A DNA stretch of 64,000 nucleotides from assembly GCF_007556585.1 (NCBI RefSeq), contig NZ_VJNA01000011.1:1-64000 (forward strand), given 5' to 3'. Below, piece after piece: positions 13,748 through 25,377 of this stretch. The stretch comes from Tepidimonas aquatica (lineage in GTDB: Bacteria > Pseudomonadota > Gammaproteobacteria > Burkholderiales > Burkholderiaceae_C). Each line of letters opens with the position of its first letter. Position 1 is the first letter of the stretch. A program made the position numbers and the translations under genes. The notes under the pieces are model-generated. The model searched no databases. It saw only the letters and a list, made by a program, of their open reading frames with translations, and was not told where the DNA came from.

Positions 13748-15493
13748 ATGAAAGCCTCCCAGTTCCACATCGCCACCCTCAAGGAAGCCCCGGCCGACGC
13801 CGAGGTGGTCAGCCACAAGCTGATGCTGCGCGCCGGCATGATCAAAAAGCTGTCGGCCGGCATCTACACCTACATGCCAATGGGCCTGCGCGTCATCCGC
13901 AAGGTCGAGCGCATCGTCCGCGAAGAGATGGACCGCGCCGGCGCCATCGAGTTGACGATGCCGATCGTGCAGCCGGCCGAGCTGTGGCAAGAGACCGGGC
14001 GCTTTGCCAAGATGGGCCCGGAGCTGCTGCGCATCAAGGACCGGCACGAGCGCGACTTTGTCATCCAGCCCACCAGCGAGGAGGTGGTGACCGACATCGC
14101 CCGCCAGGAGCTGCACAGCTACAAGCAGTTGCCGAAAAACTTCTACCAAATCCAGACCAAATTCCGCGACGAGCGCCGCCCGCGCTTTGGGCTGATGCGC
14201 GGGCGCGAGTTCATCATGAAGGACGCCTACAGCTTCGACCGCGACGCCGAAGGCGCCCAGCGCAGCTACGCCATCATGGCGCAGGCGTACCGGCGCATCT
14301 TCGACCGCTTTGGGCTGCGCTACCGCGCGGTGGCGGCCGACAGCGGCGCCATTGGCGGCGACCTCAGCGAGGAGTTCCAGGTCATCGCCGCCACCGGCGA
14401 AGACGCCATCGTCTACTGCCCCACGAGCGACTACGCCGCCAACCTGGAAAAGGCCGAGGCCCTGCCGCCGCAAGGGCCGCGTCCAGCGCCCACGCAGCCG
14501 CTGACGCGCACGCCGACGCCGGGGCGCAGCACCTGCGCCCAGGTGGCCGAGCTGCTGGGCGTGCCGCTGCAGCGCACGGTCAAGTCGATCGTGCTGGCCA
14601 GCGACGAGGTCAACGAACGCGACGAGGTCGTCGCCACGCGCATCTGGCTGCTGTTGCTGCGCGGCGACCACGACATGAACGAGGTCAAGGTCGGCAAGCT
14701 GCCCGGCCTGGCGCTGGGCTGGCGCTTTGCCACCGAGGCCGAGATCATCGAGCACTTTGGCTGCAAGCCCGGCTACCTGGGGCCGGTGGGCACGCGCAAG
14801 CCGGTGACGGTGGTGGCCGACCGCGAGGTGGCCGTGATGGCCGACTGGATCTGCGGCGCCAACGAGGTGGACCACCACCTGACCGGCGTCAACTGGGGCC
14901 GCGACCTGCCGGAGCCGGACCTGGTGGCCGACATCCGCAACGTCGTCGCCGGCGACCTCTCGCCCGACGGCAAGGGCGTGCTGGCGATCGAGCGCGGCAT
15001 CGAGGTCGGTCACGTGTTTTACCTCGGCACCAAATACAGCCGCGCGATGAACGCCACCTTCCTCGACGAAGACGGCAAGCCCAAGCCGTTCGAGATGGGC
15101 TGCTACGGCATCGGCATCACCCGGCTGCCGGCCGCCGCCATCGAGCAAAACCACGATGAGCGCGGCATCATCTGGCCCGACGCCATCGCCCCGTTCACGG
15201 TGGTCATCTGCCCCATCGGCATGGAGCGTAGCGCCACCGTGCGCGAAGCCGCCCAGCGGCTGTACGAAGAACTGCTGGCCGCCGGGGTGGACGTGATCCT
15301 GGACGACCGCGGCGAGCGCCCGGGCGCGATGTTCGCCGACTGGGAGCTGATCGGGGTGCCGCACCGCCTGACGCTGGGCGAGCGTGGCCTCAAGGACGGC
15401 GTGGTGGAGTACCAGCACCGGCGCGATACCGCGCCCACGCCGGTGCCCTTGGCGCAGGCGGCGGACTGGGTGCGGGCTCGCATCCAGGTCTGA
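13748..15493 (+). CDS. proS: Prolyl-tRNA synthetase (bacterial type with editing domain)
   Basis: ProS charges tRNA-Pro and hydrolyses mischarged Ala-tRNA-Pro. The 581-residue length and order (class II catalytic core, inserted editing domain from about residue 220 to 400, completion of the core, anticodon domain) are those of the bacterial form. Class II motif regions are visible as [20 protein letters not shown] near residue 46, [17 protein letters not shown] near 139 and [13 protein letters not shown] near 450. A lytic transglycosylase gene follows after six bases. Confidence 0.97.
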   Translation: MKASQFHIATLKEAPADAEVVSHKLMLRAGMIKKLSAGIYTYMPMGLRVIRKVERIVREEMDRAGAIELTMPIVQPAELWQETGRFAKMGPELLRIKDRHERDFVIQPTSEEVVTDIARQELHSYKQLPKNFYQIQTKFRDERRPRFGLMRGREFIMKDAYSFDRDAEGAQRSYAIMAQAYRRIFDRFGLRYRAVAADSGAIGGDLSEEFQVIAATGEDAIVYCPTSDYAANLEKAEALPPQGPRPAPTQPLTRTPTPGRSTCAQVAELLGVPLQRTVKSIVLASDEVNERDEVVATRIWLLLLRGDHDMNEVKVGKLPGLALGWRFATEAEIIEHFGCKPGYLGPVGTRKPVTVVADREVAVMADWICGANEVDHHLTGVNWGRDLPEPDLVADIRNVVAGDLSPDGKGVLAIERGIEVGHVFYLGTKYSRAMNATFLDEDGKPKPFEMGCYGIGITRLPAAAIEQNHDERGIIWPDAIAPFTVVICPIGMERSATVREAAQRLYEELLAAGVDVILDDRGERPGAMFADWELIGVPHRLTLGERGLKDGVVEYQHRRDTAPTPVPLAQAADWVRARIQV

Positions 15494-15499
15494 TGCGCC

Positions 15500-16144
15500 A
15501 TGGGCGTGCCAGCCACGCCGGGATGCACACGCCGCGCCGCACTGATGCGCGTGGGGGTGCTGGCCGTCGCTGGCGGCTGGGGCTGCGGGCCTGCGCCCGC
15601 GTGGGCCGGCGCCCAGGTCGAGGAGCCGCTGGCCGACGCCGTGCGCCACGCGCTGCGGGCCGCGGTCGAGCAGCTCGACCCGCCGGAGCCCAGCTTTGCC
15701 AGCGCGCAGGAGCGTGCGCGCTACGTGCGCTGGTTGACCGAGGCAAGCTGGCGCTTGCGGCAGCGCAAGCCCGAGCTGCGCGCGCGCCTGGACTTTTTGC
15801 AGACCGTGTGGTACGAGAGCCGCCGCGCCGGGCTGGACACGGCCCTCGTGTTGGGGCTGATCGAGGTGGAGAGCGGCTTTCGGCGCTGGGCGATTTCGCG
15901 TGCGGGCGCACGCGGCTACATGCAGGTGATGCCGTTTTGGACCCGGCTGATCGGCGACGGCGACCCGGACAAGCTGTTTCACCTGCAGACCAACCTGCGC
16001 TACGGTTGCGTCATCCTGCGCCACTACCTGGACCGTGAGGGTGGTGACCTGTTTCTGGCGCTGGGTCGCTACAACGGCAGCCGCGGCCAGGCCACTTACC
16101 CCAACGCCGTGCTGGCGGCGCGGCGGCGCTGGCTGTTGGGCTGA
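15500..16144 (+). CDS. Lytic transglycosylase (SLT domain)
   Basis: The 214-residue protein probably cleaves peptidoglycan glycan strands in the periplasm. An N-terminal signal (hydrophobic MRVGVLAVAGGWGCG, then PAWA) precedes a domain with the catalytic motif LIEVESGFRRWAIS near residues 120-133, then GYMQVMPFW and YNGS. These are the ES, GLMQ-type and AYN-type motifs of soluble lytic transglycosylases. ATG 15500 could be replaced by ATG 15545 at the head of the signal. It probably shares a transcript with proS. Confidence 0.88.
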   Translation: MGVPATPGCTRRAALMRVGVLAVAGGWGCGPAPAWAGAQVEEPLADAVRHALRAAVEQLDPPEPSFASAQERARYVRWLTEASWRLRQRKPELRARLDFLQTVWYESRRAGLDTALVLGLIEVESGFRRWAISRAGARGYMQVMPFWTRLIGDGDPDKLFHLQTNLRYGCVILRHYLDREGGDLFLALGRYNGSRGQATYPNAVLAARRRWLLG

Positions 16145-16195
16145 GCGGTGGCCGTCGCCGCGTGTCGCGCCACGCCCGCGGCGGAGCCGTGCGCG

Positions 16196-17203
16196 TCAGG
16201 CCAAAAAGCCCAGGCGGGGCTTGCTTGACCCCGTGGCGGGCAGGTCGGCCGGCAGCAGGTGGTCGCGGCCATCCAAGCGGGCGTTGCCAAAGGCCGTCAT
16301 CAGCGCACGACGCATCTCCCGCGGCGCCAGCGTGGCCAGAACGTCGAGCACATCTTCGCCCGGTTCGTCGACGAACAGCCGCCCCCAGTCGTGCGCGGCG
16401 CGCAGCCGCAAGTACAACAAGCGCGCGATGGTGCGCGCTTCGTCGCGCGTGGGCGGGGCGATCTCGAACACGTTCATGCGGTTGAGGATCGGCTCCGGGA
16501 TCGCACCCTCGTCGTTGGCGGTGGTGATCCAGATCACCTGGCTGGCGTCGATCGGCACCTCGGCGAATTCGTCCACGAAGCGCTGCGCGGTTTGCGGCTC
16601 CAGCAGGCTGTACAGCGCGCCCAGCGGATCGTACTGGGCGGCGTCGCTGGCCTTGTCGATCTCGTCGACGACGATGACGGGGTTGGCAAAGTCACCCTCG
16701 ACCAGCGCTTCGAACACCTTGCCTGGCTTGGCGCCTTTCCACTGCGACGACGAGCCCGACAGCAACCAGCCCGCGGTCATCGAGCTCATCGGCACCAGCG
16801 TCATCGTCGTGGCCAGCAGCTCGGCCAGTTGTTGCGCGAAGTGCGTTTTGCCCACCCCAGGCGGCCCCAGCAGCAGGATCGGGGTGACTTCCAGGCTGTC
16901 GGCGCTGGCCTGCGCCAGCGCCACGTGGCGCTTGATGTCGTCCAGCACCGCGCGAAAGTTCGGCAGTTGTTCGTACAGGGCGGCCATGTCTGGCACGCCC
17001 GAGGGTTTGACCGCGAAGCGCTGCGGGCCGCGCTCCAGCATGCGCTCGTAGGTCTAGCACAGGGTGGCCTGTTCGCGCTCGTGGCCCTGGGCCCGCAGGC
17101 GCTGCAGGCGTTGTTGCACGTCGTCAGGGTTGAAGATGTCGCGCACGCGCGCGATCGGCAGTCCGCGCGCAGGCGCAACGCTGGGCACGCTGGCGTTGGA
17201 CAT
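16196..17203 (-). pseudogene. AAA ATPase gene interrupted by an in-frame amber codon
   Basis: Reading from ATG 17203 (strong GAGGAGAG site) gives 49 codons, then a TAG at 17056-17054. The same frame then continues without a break to 16196. The second part has Walker A LLLGPPGVGKTHF, the region SMTAGWLLSGSSSQWKGA, Walker B VIVVDEIDKA and sensor ITTAND. This is a Lon-type AAA ATPase domain without a visible protease domain. An ATG at 17041, four codons after the stop, could allow reinitiation and a 281-residue product carrying all ATPase motifs. The part lost would be the N-terminal helical region. The TAG may be a real mutation or a sequence error. Confidence 0.75.
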
Positions 17204-17312
17204 GATGCTCTCCTCACGAAAACCACACACTGTGGTGTCCATTGAAGCAAGCACCGTGCCGGACGATCCATCGGGTCCAACCCGTGGTGTGGCGTCGGCC
17301 GCAGCGCCCGCC

Positions 17313-17639
17313 TCAGGCGGTTTGACCGCTGAGCAGCTTTTGCAGTTCGCCGCTTTCGTACATCTCCATCATGATGTCGGAGCCGCCGATGAACTCGCCG
17401 CGGATGTACAGCTGCGGGATCGTCGGCCAGTTGCTGTACTCCTTGATGCCCTGGCGGATGTCGGGGTCGTCCAACACGTTGACGGTGACGATCTGTTTGG
17501 GGTCCACGCCGCAGGCTTTGAGGATTTGCACCGCGCGGCCGGAAAAGCCGCACATCGGAAAGCTGGCGGTGCCCTTCATGAACAGCACGATGTCGTGCCC
17601 TTTGACGAGTTGGTCGATGCGTTGTTGAACGTCGCTCAT
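17313..17639 (-). CDS. grxD: Monothiol glutaredoxin (Grx4 type)
   Basis: This 108-residue protein carries the monothiol active site CGFS (Cys30) and the glutathione-binding pattern WPTIPQLY with GGSDI. Such glutaredoxins bind [2Fe-2S] clusters and take part in iron-sulfur trafficking. ATG 17639 is preferred over an upstream start at 17681, which would overlap prmC. It is the last gene of hemA-prfA-prmC-grxD, a conserved betaproteobacterial order. Confidence 0.95.
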   Translation of the reverse strand: MSDVQQRIDQLVKGHDIVLFMKGTASFPMCGFSGRAVQILKACGVDPKQIVTVNVLDDPDIRQGIKEYSNWPTIPQLYIRGEFIGGSDIMMEMYESGELQKLLSGQTA

Positions 17640-17680
17640 GGTGTGCGCTCCAGGGTCGCGTACGGTTGTCGATGATGCCA

Positions 17681-18595
17681 TTATCCCGCCGCCGCGCGCG
17701 CCGTGGCGGCGGTGGGGTCAGAGCCCGGCCAGAGCGCGCCCGTGCAGCGCACGTGGCCGGCCAGGTCATGGTGGTGCTGCACTGCACCAAAACGGTGCAT
17801 GCGCAGCAGCGCGGCCACCGCCGCGGCCTGGTCCCAGCCGTGTTCGAGCAGCAACCAGCCGCCCGGGGCCAGACGCGCCGGGGCCCCCGCCACGATGGTG
17901 CGCAGCGCCGCCAGCCCGTCGGGGCCGGCCACCAGCGCCTGCCGGGGCTCGTGGCGCAGCGCGTCCAGGTGGGGGTCGTCGTCGCGCAGGTAGGGCGGGT
18001 TGCTGACCACCAGGTCGAAGCGCGCGGGCGGCGCGGGCACCGCCGCGTCGCCCGGGTAGGGCCGCCAGCCGTGCCACCAGTCGCCGTGCAGCCAGCGCAC
18101 CGGCAGGCCCAAGCGCGCGCCGTTGGCGGCCGCCACCGCCAGCGCGTCCAGGCTGACGTCGACGGCCCACACCTGCGCGCGCGGCCGCTGGGCCTGGATG
18201 GCCAGCGCGACGGCGCCGCTGCCGGTGCCCAGGTCCAGCACCTGCGCCGGCGCCTCGGGCGGCAGCAGCGCCAGCGCCCAATCGACCAAGGTTTCGGTGT
18301 CCGGGCGGGGGTCGAGCACGCGCGCGTCCACCTGCAGCGTCAGGCCGTAAAAACCGCGTTCGCCCACCAGGTAGGCCAGTGGCAGCCCGGCGCGGTGCTG
18401 CTGGCACAGGTGCGCGAACCGCGCCGCCTGCTCCGGTGCCAAGGGCGCGTCGGGGTGCGCCAGCAGCCAGGCACGTTCGTGCAGGCCGCGCCCCAGCGCG
18501 TGCAGCAGCAGCCATTGCGCCGCCAGGCGGTCGAGCCCTTGCTGCTGCGCCCACCGCAGCGCGGCGTCGACACGGTCGGGGGCGGTCGCGCTCAT
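17681..18595 (-). CDS. prmC: Peptide chain release factor N5-glutamine methyltransferase
   Basis: PrmC methylates the glutamine of the GGQ motif in release factors RF1 and RF2. The 304-residue protein has an N-terminal helical domain, the SAM-binding motif [13 protein letters not shown] near residue 119 and the substrate motif [10 protein letters not shown] near 198. The start overlaps the stop of prfA, its substrate's gene, by four bases. The C-terminus carries about 12 extra Ala/Thr-rich residues. Confidence 0.95.
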   Translation of the reverse strand: MSATAPDRVDAALRWAQQQGLDRLAAQWLLLHALGRGLHERAWLLAHPDAPLAPEQAARFAHLCQQHRAGLPLAYLVGERGFYGLTLQVDARVLDPRPDTETLVDWALALLPPEAPAQVLDLGTGSGAVALAIQAQRPRAQVWAVDVSLDALAVAAANGARLGLPVRWLHGDWWHGWRPYPGDAAVPAPPARFDLVVSNPPYLRDDDPHLDALRHEPRQALVAGPDGLAALRTIVAGAPARLAPGGWLLLEHGWDQAAAVAALLRMHRFGAVQHHHDLAGHVRCTGALWPGSDPTAATARAAAG

Positions 18596-19701
18596 GCGGG
18601 GGCAGCCTGCGCTTCCAGCTCCGCCATCAGCTCGGCGCCGCGCGCCAATTGCAGGCCGTGGATCAACTCGTCAAGCTCGCCATCGAGCACCGCCGGCAGC
18701 TTGTGTAACGTCAGGTTGATGCGGTGGTCGGTGACGCGGCTTTGCGGGAAGTTGTAGGTGCGGATGCGGTCGCTGCGGTCGCCGCTGCCGATGAGGCTTT
18801 TACGCGTGGCGGCTTGGCGCGCTTCGCGCTCGCGGCGCTGGCGCTCCTGCAGCCGCGCCAGCAGCACCTGCATGGCCTTGGCGCGGTTGCGGTGCTGGCT
18901 GCGGTCGTCCTGGCACTCGGCCACCAGGCCTGTGGGCAGGTGGGTGATGCGCACGGCCGAATCGGTGCGGTTGACGTGCTGGCCACCGGCGCCGCTGGCA
19001 CGGAAGGTGTCGATGCGCAGCTCCGACGGGTCCAGTGCGATGGCTTGTTGCTCGTCCGGCTCGGGCAGCACCGCCACGGTGCAGGCGCTGGTGTGGATGC
19101 GGCCCTGCGCTTCGGTGACGGGGATGCGTTGCACGCGGTGGCCGCCGGATTCGAAACGCAGCCGCCCGTAGGCGCCATCGCCCACGATGCGCAGCACCAG
19201 CTCCTTGTAGCCGCCCAGGTCGCTGGGCGAGGCGCTGATGACCTCGACGCGCCAACCCTGCCGCTCGGCGTACCGGGTGTACATGCGCGCCAAGTCGGCG
19301 GCAAACAGCGCCGCTTCCTCGCCGCCGGTGCCGGCGCGGATTTCGACGAAGGCGGGCCGCGCGTCGTCGGGGTCGCGCGGCAGCAGCAGGGCGGTCAACT
19401 CGGCCTGCAGCCGCTGCAGGTCGGCCTGGGCGGCTTGCGCTTCGTCGTGCGCCAGCGCGGCCAAGTCGGCATCACCGCTGGCGATGGCTTCGTCGTGCAG
19501 CTGCAACGCGGCGCGCCAGTCGGCTTCGCGTTGGAGGTAGCGCTGGTACGGCTGAACCAGCGCGTCGAGCTCGGCGTGCTCGCGCGACAGTTGCCGAAAC
19601 CGCACCAGGTCGGCCACGACGTCGGGTGCGGCCAGTTGCGCGTCGAGCTCGTGCAGCCGCAGGCGGCGCTGCTCCAGGGTGTGGCGCACGAAGGCCTTCA
19701 T
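18592..19701 (-). CDS. prfA: Peptide chain release factor 1
   Basis: RF1 ends translation at UAA and UAG. The 369-residue protein contains the GGQ motif ([16 protein letters not shown]) that triggers peptide release. It also contains the PVT tripeptide ([15 protein letters not shown]) that reads the stop codon, which separates RF1 from RF2. Length is close to the usual 360. The start overlaps the end of hemA by four bases. Confidence 0.97.
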   Translation of the reverse strand: MKAFVRHTLEQRRLRLHELDAQLAAPDVVADLVRFRQLSREHAELDALVQPYQRYLQREADWRAALQLHDEAIASGDADLAALAHDEAQAAQADLQRLQAELTALLLPRDPDDARPAFVEIRAGTGGEEAALFAADLARMYTRYAERQGWRVEVISASPSDLGGYKELVLRIVGDGAYGRLRFESGGHRVQRIPVTEAQGRIHTSACTVAVLPEPDEQQAIALDPSELRIDTFRASGAGGQHVNRTDSAVRITHLPTGLVAECQDDRSQHRNRAKAMQVLLARLQERQRREREARQAATRKSLIGSGDRSDRIRTYNFPQSRVTDHRINLTLHKLPAVLDGELDELIHGLQLARGAELMAELEAQAAPA

Positions 19702-20999
19702 GGCGTGCGGTCAACCCCGCTGCTGTGCGGGCGGCGGCCGCGCAGGAACAGCCGCGCCACCATTTCGGCGGTGTGCTGGCGCGCGGCCTCGTCGCCGCTG
19801 TGCAGCTCGGCCAGTGCGCCATGCAGCAGTTTGTGCGTCAGCCCCCGCGCCAGCGCTTGCAAGGCTTCGTCGGGGCTGGCGCCTTTGTCCAGCAGGCGGC
19901 GCGCACGGGCCAGCTCGGCCTCCTGCCACGCCTGGGCCTGCGCGTGCAGGTCACGGATCAGCGGCACCACACCGTGCGCAGGGTCGCGCTGGCGCAGCCA
20001 GTGCATGAAGCTTTGCACCCCGGCGTCGATGATCGCTTCGGCCTGCGTCACGGCGGCCTGGCGCTGGTCTTTGCCGGCTTGGACGACGGCGGCCAGGTCG
20101 TCCACGGTGTAGAGGTAGACGTCGTCCAGCCCTTTGACCTCGGCTTCGATGTCACGCGGCACGGCCAGGTCGACCATGAACATCGGGCGGTGGCGGCGGC
20201 GCTTGAGCGCGCTTTCCACCAGCCCCAACCCGATGATGGGCAAGGTGCTGGCGGTGCAACTGACCACGGCGTCGAATTCGTGCAGGCGCGCGGGCAGGTC
20301 GGCCAGGCGCAGCGCCTCGGCGCCGAAGCGCGCCGCGAGTTTTTCGCCGCGCTCCAGCGTGCGGTTGGCGATGGCTATCGCGCGCGGCTGCCGGGCGGCA
20401 AAGTGCGTCGCGGTCAGCTCGATCATCTCGCCGGCGCCGACAAACAGCACGCGGATGTCGCGCAGGTCTTCGAACAGCTGGCTGCACAGCCGCACGGCCG
20501 CGGCCGCCATGCTGATGGAGTGCGCGCCGATGTCGGTGCTGGTGCGCACCTGTTTGGCCACGGCAAAAGAGCGCTGGAACATCTGGTGCAGCGTCGTGCC
20601 CAGCGTGCCGACCTCGTCGGCCACGCGCACCGCGTCTTTGAGCTGACCCAGGATTTGCGGCTCACCCAGCACCATGCTGTCCAGGCCCGCCGCCACGCGG
20701 AACGCGTGCCGTGCCGCCGCATCGTCTTGCAGCACGTAGGCGTGGCGCAGCAACCCGTCGGGGCTGAGGCCACCGACGTCGGCCAGCCAGCGGGCGGCCG
20801 GCTCGACCAACGGCTCGTCGGCGGCGCAGTACAGCTCGGTGCGGTTGCAGGTGGACAGCAGCGTGGCTTCGGCCGGACGGCGCAGCGCGGCACGCACCTG
20901 CCGCAGCGCTTCGGGCAGCTGGTCCAGCGCAAACGCAAACCGCCCGCGCACATCGAGCGGGGCCGTTTGGTGGTTGATGCCGAGCGCCCAGACTGCCAT
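19698..20999 (-). CDS. hemA: Glutamyl-tRNA reductase
   Basis: HemA reduces glutamyl-tRNA to glutamate-1-semialdehyde, the committed step of C5 heme synthesis. The 433-residue protein has the active-site cysteine in STCNRTE (Cys51), [12 protein letters not shown] near 135, the NADPH site [17 protein letters not shown] near 185 and a C-terminal dimerisation helix. ATG 20999 is chosen because homologues begin [14 protein letters not shown]. The start lies only ten bases beyond a TATAAT box and lacks a purine-rich ribosome-binding site. Confidence 0.96.
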   Translation of the reverse strand: MAVWALGINHQTAPLDVRGRFAFALDQLPEALRQVRAALRRPAEATLLSTCNRTELYCAADEPLVEPAARWLADVGGLSPDGLLRHAYVLQDDAAARHAFRVAAGLDSMVLGEPQILGQLKDAVRVADEVGTLGTTLHQMFQRSFAVAKQVRTSTDIGAHSISMAAAAVRLCSQLFEDLRDIRVLFVGAGEMIELTATHFAARQPRAIAIANRTLERGEKLAARFGAEALRLADLPARLHEFDAVVSCTASTLPIIGLGLVESALKRRRHRPMFMVDLAVPRDIEAEVKGLDDVYLYTVDDLAAVVQAGKDQRQAAVTQAEAIIDAGVQSFMHWLRQRDPAHGVVPLIRDLHAQAQAWQEAELARARRLLDKGASPDEALQALARGLTHKLLHGALAELHSGDEAARQHTAEMVARLFLRGRRPHSSGVDRTP

Positions 21000-21008
21000 A
21001 GGAGCCAA

Positions 21009-21014
21009 ATTATA
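21009..21014 (-). promoter_or_regulatory. -10 element of hemA, very close to the start codon
   Basis: On the minus strand a perfect TATAAT ends ten bases before the hemA ATG (20999). With normal spacing the transcript would begin three or four bases before the ATG. No good -35 is visible. Confidence 0.45.
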
Positions 21015-21043
21015 AAATCCGCCCCCTTGTGGACGCTTGGACA

Positions 21044-21301
21044 ATGGCTACCCACCTTGCCGCCCTGGTGGGCCCTGCCTGGGGCATGGCGCTGTTGCTG
21101 GCCACCTTGCTGACGTTGCGCGGGCGTGGATCCAGCCCGCGCTGGCGGGCCTGGTGGCGGCACGTCCTGTGGCTGGCGCTGCCCGGCAGTGCGGTGCTGG
21201 TGGCCGGGCTCGTGCTGACCGCCGCCGACGGGCGCATCGTCACCTACGCGGCGCTGGTGGGGGTGCTGGGAACCGTGGCCGCGTGGCGGGCGGGGCGCTG
21301 A
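21044..21301 (+). CDS. Small three-segment membrane protein of unknown function
   Basis: The predicted 85-residue protein has three hydrophobic stretches (about residues 5-22, 43-62 and 65-81) and a basic segment between the first two, consistent with an inner-membrane protein. I do not recognise a domain. ATG 21044 is preferred to GTG 21029. It is divergent from hemA and ends about 175 bases before the large oxidoreductase gene. GC bias fits coding sequence, but support is limited to frame and hydrophobicity. Confidence 0.6.
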   Translation: MATHLAALVGPAWGMALLLATLLTLRGRGSSPRWRAWWRHVLWLALPGSAVLVAGLVLTAADGRIVTYAALVGVLGTVAAWRAGR

Positions 21302-21477
21302 CCGGCCAGGCCAATGGCGTTTGTGGGGCCGCGGCGCCCGGTGGGCCATGGGCGCTTTGCCATCAGGGGTACCGGGCAGGGTGGTGCGGCGTCTGTGCTG
21401 CACTGCGGTAACATCGGCGTCCCCCGGCGGTGTGGCGTCGCCCACGGCGACGCCGTCCGCGCCCCCCCGCTGACGCC

Positions 21478-24400
21478 ATGAACGCTCCGACGCCCCTGCA
21501 CGCCTTGCTCGACGCCGAACCCGACGCCCCGCGCCTGCGCGAGATCCCGTACAACTACACGTCGTTTTCCGACCGGGAAATCGTCATCCGCCTGCTGGGC
21601 GAGCGGGCCTGGGAGGTGCTGCACCAGCTGCGCAGCGAGCGCGCCACCGGCCGCTCGGCGCGCATGCTGTACGAGGTGCTGGGCGACATCTGGGTGGTGC
21701 AGCGCAACCCCTACCTGCAGGATGACCTGCTGGCCAACCCCAAGCGCCGCGCGGCGCTGATCGACGCGCTGCACCACCGCCTGCGCGAGATCGAGCGCCG
21801 CCGTCGCCCGCAGGAGGACCCGCAGCGCGACGTGCTGGTGGGCGAGCTGCTGACGCTGGCGCAGCAGGCGGTGCGCAGCTTCGCCGCGCACTTTGACGAG
21901 GTGGCGGCGCTGCGCCGGCGTGCGTTGCGGGTGCTCAAGCGCCATACGCACAAAGACAACATCCGCTTCGACGGCCTCAGCCGCGTCAGCCACGTCACCG
22001 ACGCCACCGACTGGCGCGTCGAGTACCCGTTTGTGGTGCTCACGCCCGACAGCGAGGCCGAAATCCTGGGCCTGGTGCAGGGCTGCATCGAGCTGGGCCT
22101 GACGATCATCCCGCGCGGCGGCGGCACCGGCTACACCGGCGGGGCGGTGCCGCTGACGTGGAAAAGCGCCGTCATTAACACCGAAAAGCTCGAAGCCATG
22201 TCGGAGGTGACGCTGGCGCCCATCCCGGGGCACACCCAGCCGGTGCCGACGGTGTGGACCGAAGCCGGCGTGGTGACGCAGCGTGTGGCCGACGCCGCCG
22301 AGCGCGCAGGGTACGTGTTCGCCGTCGACCCCACCAGCGCCGAGGCGTCGTGCGTGGGTGGCAACATCGCGATGAACGCCGGCGGCAAAAAGGCCGTGCT
22401 GTGGGGCACGGCGCTGGACAACCTGCTGAGTTGGCGCATGGTCACCCCGGCGGCCGAGTGGCTGGAGGTGACGCGCCTGAACCACAACCTGGGCAAGATC
22501 CACGACGCCGAGGTGGCCAGCTTCGAGCTGGCGTATTACGCCGCCGACGGCAAAACGCTGCTGCGCACCGAGCGGCTCGACATCCCCGGCGCGGCGTTTC
22601 GCAAGGCGGGGTTGGGCAAGGATGTCACCGACAAATTTCTCAGCGGCCTGCCCGGGGTGCAAAAAGAGGGTTGCGACGGCATCATCACCAGCGCGCGCTG
22701 GGTCGTGCACCGCATGCCGGCGCACACGCGCACGGTGTGTCTGGAGTTCTTCGGCAACCCCAAGGACGCGGTGCCAGCCATCGTCGAAATCAAAAACCAC
22801 ATGTTCGACGAGGCCCGCCGGGGCGGGGCGATTTTGGCCGGGCTGGAGCACCTGGACGACCGCTACCTCAAGGCGGTGGGCTACACCACCAAAAGCAAGC
22901 GCGGCACGCTGCCCAAAATGGTGCTGATCGGTGACATCGTCGGCGATGACCCCGACGCGGTGGCGCGCGCCGCCAGCGAGGTGGTGCGCCTGGCCAACGC
23001 CCGCACTGGCGAAGGGTTCGTTGCCGTCAGCCCGGAGGCGCGCAAAAAATTCTGGGCCGACCGCAAGCGCACCGCCGCCATCAGCCGCCACACCAACGCC
23101 TTCAAGATCAACGAAGACGTGGTGATCCCGCTGGAGCGCATGGGCGAGTACACGTTGGGCATCGAGCGCATCAACATCGAGCTGAGCCTGCGCAACAAAA
23201 TCCGCCTGTGCGACGAGCTCGAGGCCCTGTTGGCGCGCCCCGTGCTGCCACTGGGCAAGGTGGAAGACCGCACCGAGGCACCGCCGCCCGAGCTGGTCGA
23301 GCAGCGCCGCCAGCAGGCGCTGGCGCTGGTGCGCGAGGTGCGCGCGCAGTGGCAGGCCTGGCTCGACGGGCTGGACGCGCCCACGCCGGGCGAGACCCGC
23401 ACCGTGTTCGAGTTGCTGCAGGACCACACCTGGCGCGCCAGCTGGAAAACCCAACTGCGTCGCCCACTGCGCGACCTGTTCACCGGTGCGGCGTTCGCGC
23501 CGCTGCTGGCCGAGTGCGACGCCGTCCACCAGCGCGTGCTCAAAGGGCGTGTGTGGATCGCGCTGCACATGCACGCCGGCGACGGCAACGTGCACACCAA
23601 CATCCCCGTCAACAGTGATGACTACGACATGCTGCGCACCGCGCACGAGGCGGTGGACCGCGTGATGGCGCTGGCGCGCCGCCTGGGCGGCGTGATTTCG
23701 GGCGAGCACGGCATCGGCATCACCAAGCTGCAGTACCTGAGCGACGAGGAGCTGACGCCGTTTGCCACTTACAAGGCCAAGGTGGACCCGCACGGCCACT
23801 TCAACCGCGGCAAGCTGCTGCGCCAGCCGGTGGGCGAGGCACGCGCGGCCGACCTCAGCCAAGCCTACACCCCGAGCTTTGGCCTGATGGGCTACGAGTC
23901 GCTGATCATGCAGCAAAGCGACATCGGCTCCATCGCCGACAGCGTCAAGGATTGCCTGCGCTGCGGCAAATGCAAGCCGGTGTGTTCCACGCACGTGCCG
24001 CGCGCCAACCTGCTGTACAGCCCGCGCAACAAGATCCTGGCCACCAGCCTGCTGATCGAAGCCTTTTTGTACGAGGAGCAAACGCGCCGCGGCATCAGTG
24101 TGCAGCACTGGCGCGAGTTCGAAGACGTGGCCGACCACTGCACCGTGTGCCACAAGTGCCTCAACCCCTGCCCGGTCAACATCGACTTTGGCGACGTGTC
24201 GATGAACATGCGCAACCTGCTGCGCAAGATGGGGCAAAAATCGTGGCGCCCGGGCAATGCGCTGGCGATGGCTTTCCTCAACGCCACGCAGCCGCAGACC
24301 ATCAAAGCCATGCGCACGCTGATGGTGGATGTGGGCTACCGTGCCCAGCGCGCGGCGCACGACCTGCTCAAGGGCCTGGCGCGGCGCCAGACCAGCGCCC

Positions 24401-25377
24401 CGCCGGCCACCGTCGGGGCCGCGCCGATCAAAGAGCAGGTGATCCACTTCGTCAACAAAAAGATGCCCGGCAACCTGCCCACCAAGACCGCGCGCGCGCT
24501 GCTGGACATCGAGGACAAGGCCTACGTGCCGATCATCCGCGACCCGCAGCGCACCAGCGCCGACGCCGAAGCGGTGTTCTATTTCCCCGGCTGCGGCTCG
24601 GAGCGCCTGTTCAGCCAGGTCGGGCTGGCCACCCAGGCCATGCTGTGGCACGTGGGCGTGCAAACCGTGCTGCCGCCGGGCTACCTGTGCTGCGGCTACC
24701 CGCAGCGCGGCTCGGGCCAGTACGACAAGGCCGACAAAATCATCACCGACAACCGCGTGCTGTTCCACCGCGTGGCCAACACGCTCAACTACCTCGACAT
24801 CAAAACCGTGGTGGTCAGCTGCGGCACCTGCTACGACCAGTTGCAGCACTACGAATTCGACAAAATCTTCCCCGGCTGCCGCATCATCGACATCCACGAG
24901 TACCTGCTGGAAAAGGGCGTCAAACTCGAAGCCAAGGGGGCGTACCTGTACCACGATCCGTGCCACACGCCGATGAAACAGCAAGACCCGCTCAAGACCG
25001 TGCGCGCGCTGGTGGGCGACACCGTCGTGGCCAGCGACCGCTGCTGCGGCGAGTCGGGCACGCTGGCCGTCACCCGACCGGACGTGTCGACGCAGGTGCG
25101 CTACCGCAAGGAGCAGGAGCTGCGCAAGAACGAGCAGCAGCTGGCCGAGCTGGCGCAGCGCAACGGCACGCCGCTCACCCCCGGGCGCACCAAGATCCTG
25201 ACCTCGTGCCCGAGCTGCCTGCAAGGCCTGTCCCGCTACGGCGACGACCTCAGCAACGGCCTGCTGGAAGCCGACTACATCGTGGTCGAAATCGCGCGCC
25301 AGATCCTGGGCGACCACTGGCTGCCCGATTACGTGGCGCGCGCCAACGCCGGCGGCATCGAGCGGGTGCTGGTGTGA
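21478..25377 (+). CDS. Large FAD-linked dehydrogenase fused to 4Fe-4S and CCG-domain module (DUF3683 type)
   Basis: The 1299-residue protein begins with a region of about 150 residues matching the DUF3683 type ([34 protein letters not shown]). An FAD-binding oxidase domain follows ([16 protein letters not shown] near 211), then an FAD-oxidase C-terminal domain ([22 protein letters not shown]). A dicluster ferredoxin comes next ([11 protein letters not shown] near 826, [15 protein letters not shown] near 887). The end has paired cysteine-rich CCG domains ([36 protein letters not shown]). This is the architecture of glycolate or D-lactate dehydrogenases with GlcD and GlcF in one chain. It probably passes electrons from a 2-hydroxyacid to the quinone pool; the substrate is not known. 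Confidence 0.9.
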   Translation: MNAPTPLHALLDAEPDAPRLREIPYNYTSFSDREIVIRLLGERAWEVLHQLRSERATGRSARMLYEVLGDIWVVQRNPYLQDDLLANPKRRAALIDALHHRLREIERRRRPQEDPQRDVLVGELLTLAQQAVRSFAAHFDEVAALRRRALRVLKRHTHKDNIRFDGLSRVSHVTDATDWRVEYPFVVLTPDSEAEILGLVQGCIELGLTIIPRGGGTGYTGGAVPLTWKSAVINTEKLEAMSEVTLAPIPGHTQPVPTVWTEAGVVTQRVADAAERAGYVFAVDPTSAEASCVGGNIAMNAGGKKAVLWGTALDNLLSWRMVTPAAEWLEVTRLNHNLGKIHDAEVASFELAYYAADGKTLLRTERLDIPGAAFRKAGLGKDVTDKFLSGLPGVQKEGCDGIITSARWVVHRMPAHTRTVCLEFFGNPKDAVPAIVEIKNHMFDEARRGGAILAGLEHLDDRYLKAVGYTTKSKRGTLPKMVLIGDIVGDDPDAVARAASEVVRLANARTGEGFVAVSPEARKKFWADRKRTAAISRHTNAFKINEDVVIPLERMGEYTLGIERINIELSLRNKIRLCDELEALLARPVLPLGKVEDRTEAPPPELVEQRRQQALALVREVRAQWQAWLDGLDAPTPGETRTVFELLQDHTWRASWKTQLRRPLRDLFTGAAFAPLLAECDAVHQRVLKGRVWIALHMHAGDGNVHTNIPVNSDDYDMLRTAHEAVDRVMALARRLGGVISGEHGIGITKLQYLSDEELTPFATYKAKVDPHGHFNRGKLLRQPVGEARAADLSQAYTPSFGLMGYESLIMQQSDIGSIADSVKDCLRCGKCKPVCSTHVPRANLLYSPRNKILATSLLIEAFLYEEQTRRGISVQHWREFEDVADHCTVCHKCLNPCPVNIDFGDVSMNMRNLLRKMGQKSWRPGNALAMAFLNATQPQTIKAMRTLMVDVGYRAQRAAHDLLKGLARRQTSAPPATVGAAPIKEQVIHFVNKKMPGNLPTKTARALLDIEDKAYVPIIRDPQRTSADAEAVFYFPGCGSERLFSQVGLATQAMLWHVGVQTVLPPGYLCCGYPQRGSGQYDKADKIITDNRVLFHRVANTLNYLDIKTVVVSCGTCYDQLQHYEFDKIFPGCRIIDIHEYLLEKGVKLEAKGAYLYHDPCHTPMKQQDPLKTVRALVGDTVVASDRCCGESGTLAVTRPDVSTQVRYRKEQELRKNEQQLAELAQRNGTPLTPGRTKILTSCPSCLQGLSRYGDDLSNGLLEADYIVVEIARQILGDHWLPDYVARANAGGIERVLV

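Noticed and set aside
13718-16024. 768-residue antisense frame over proS and the transglycosylase
   Set aside because: GC shadow; the plus strand encodes conserved prolyl-tRNA synthetase.
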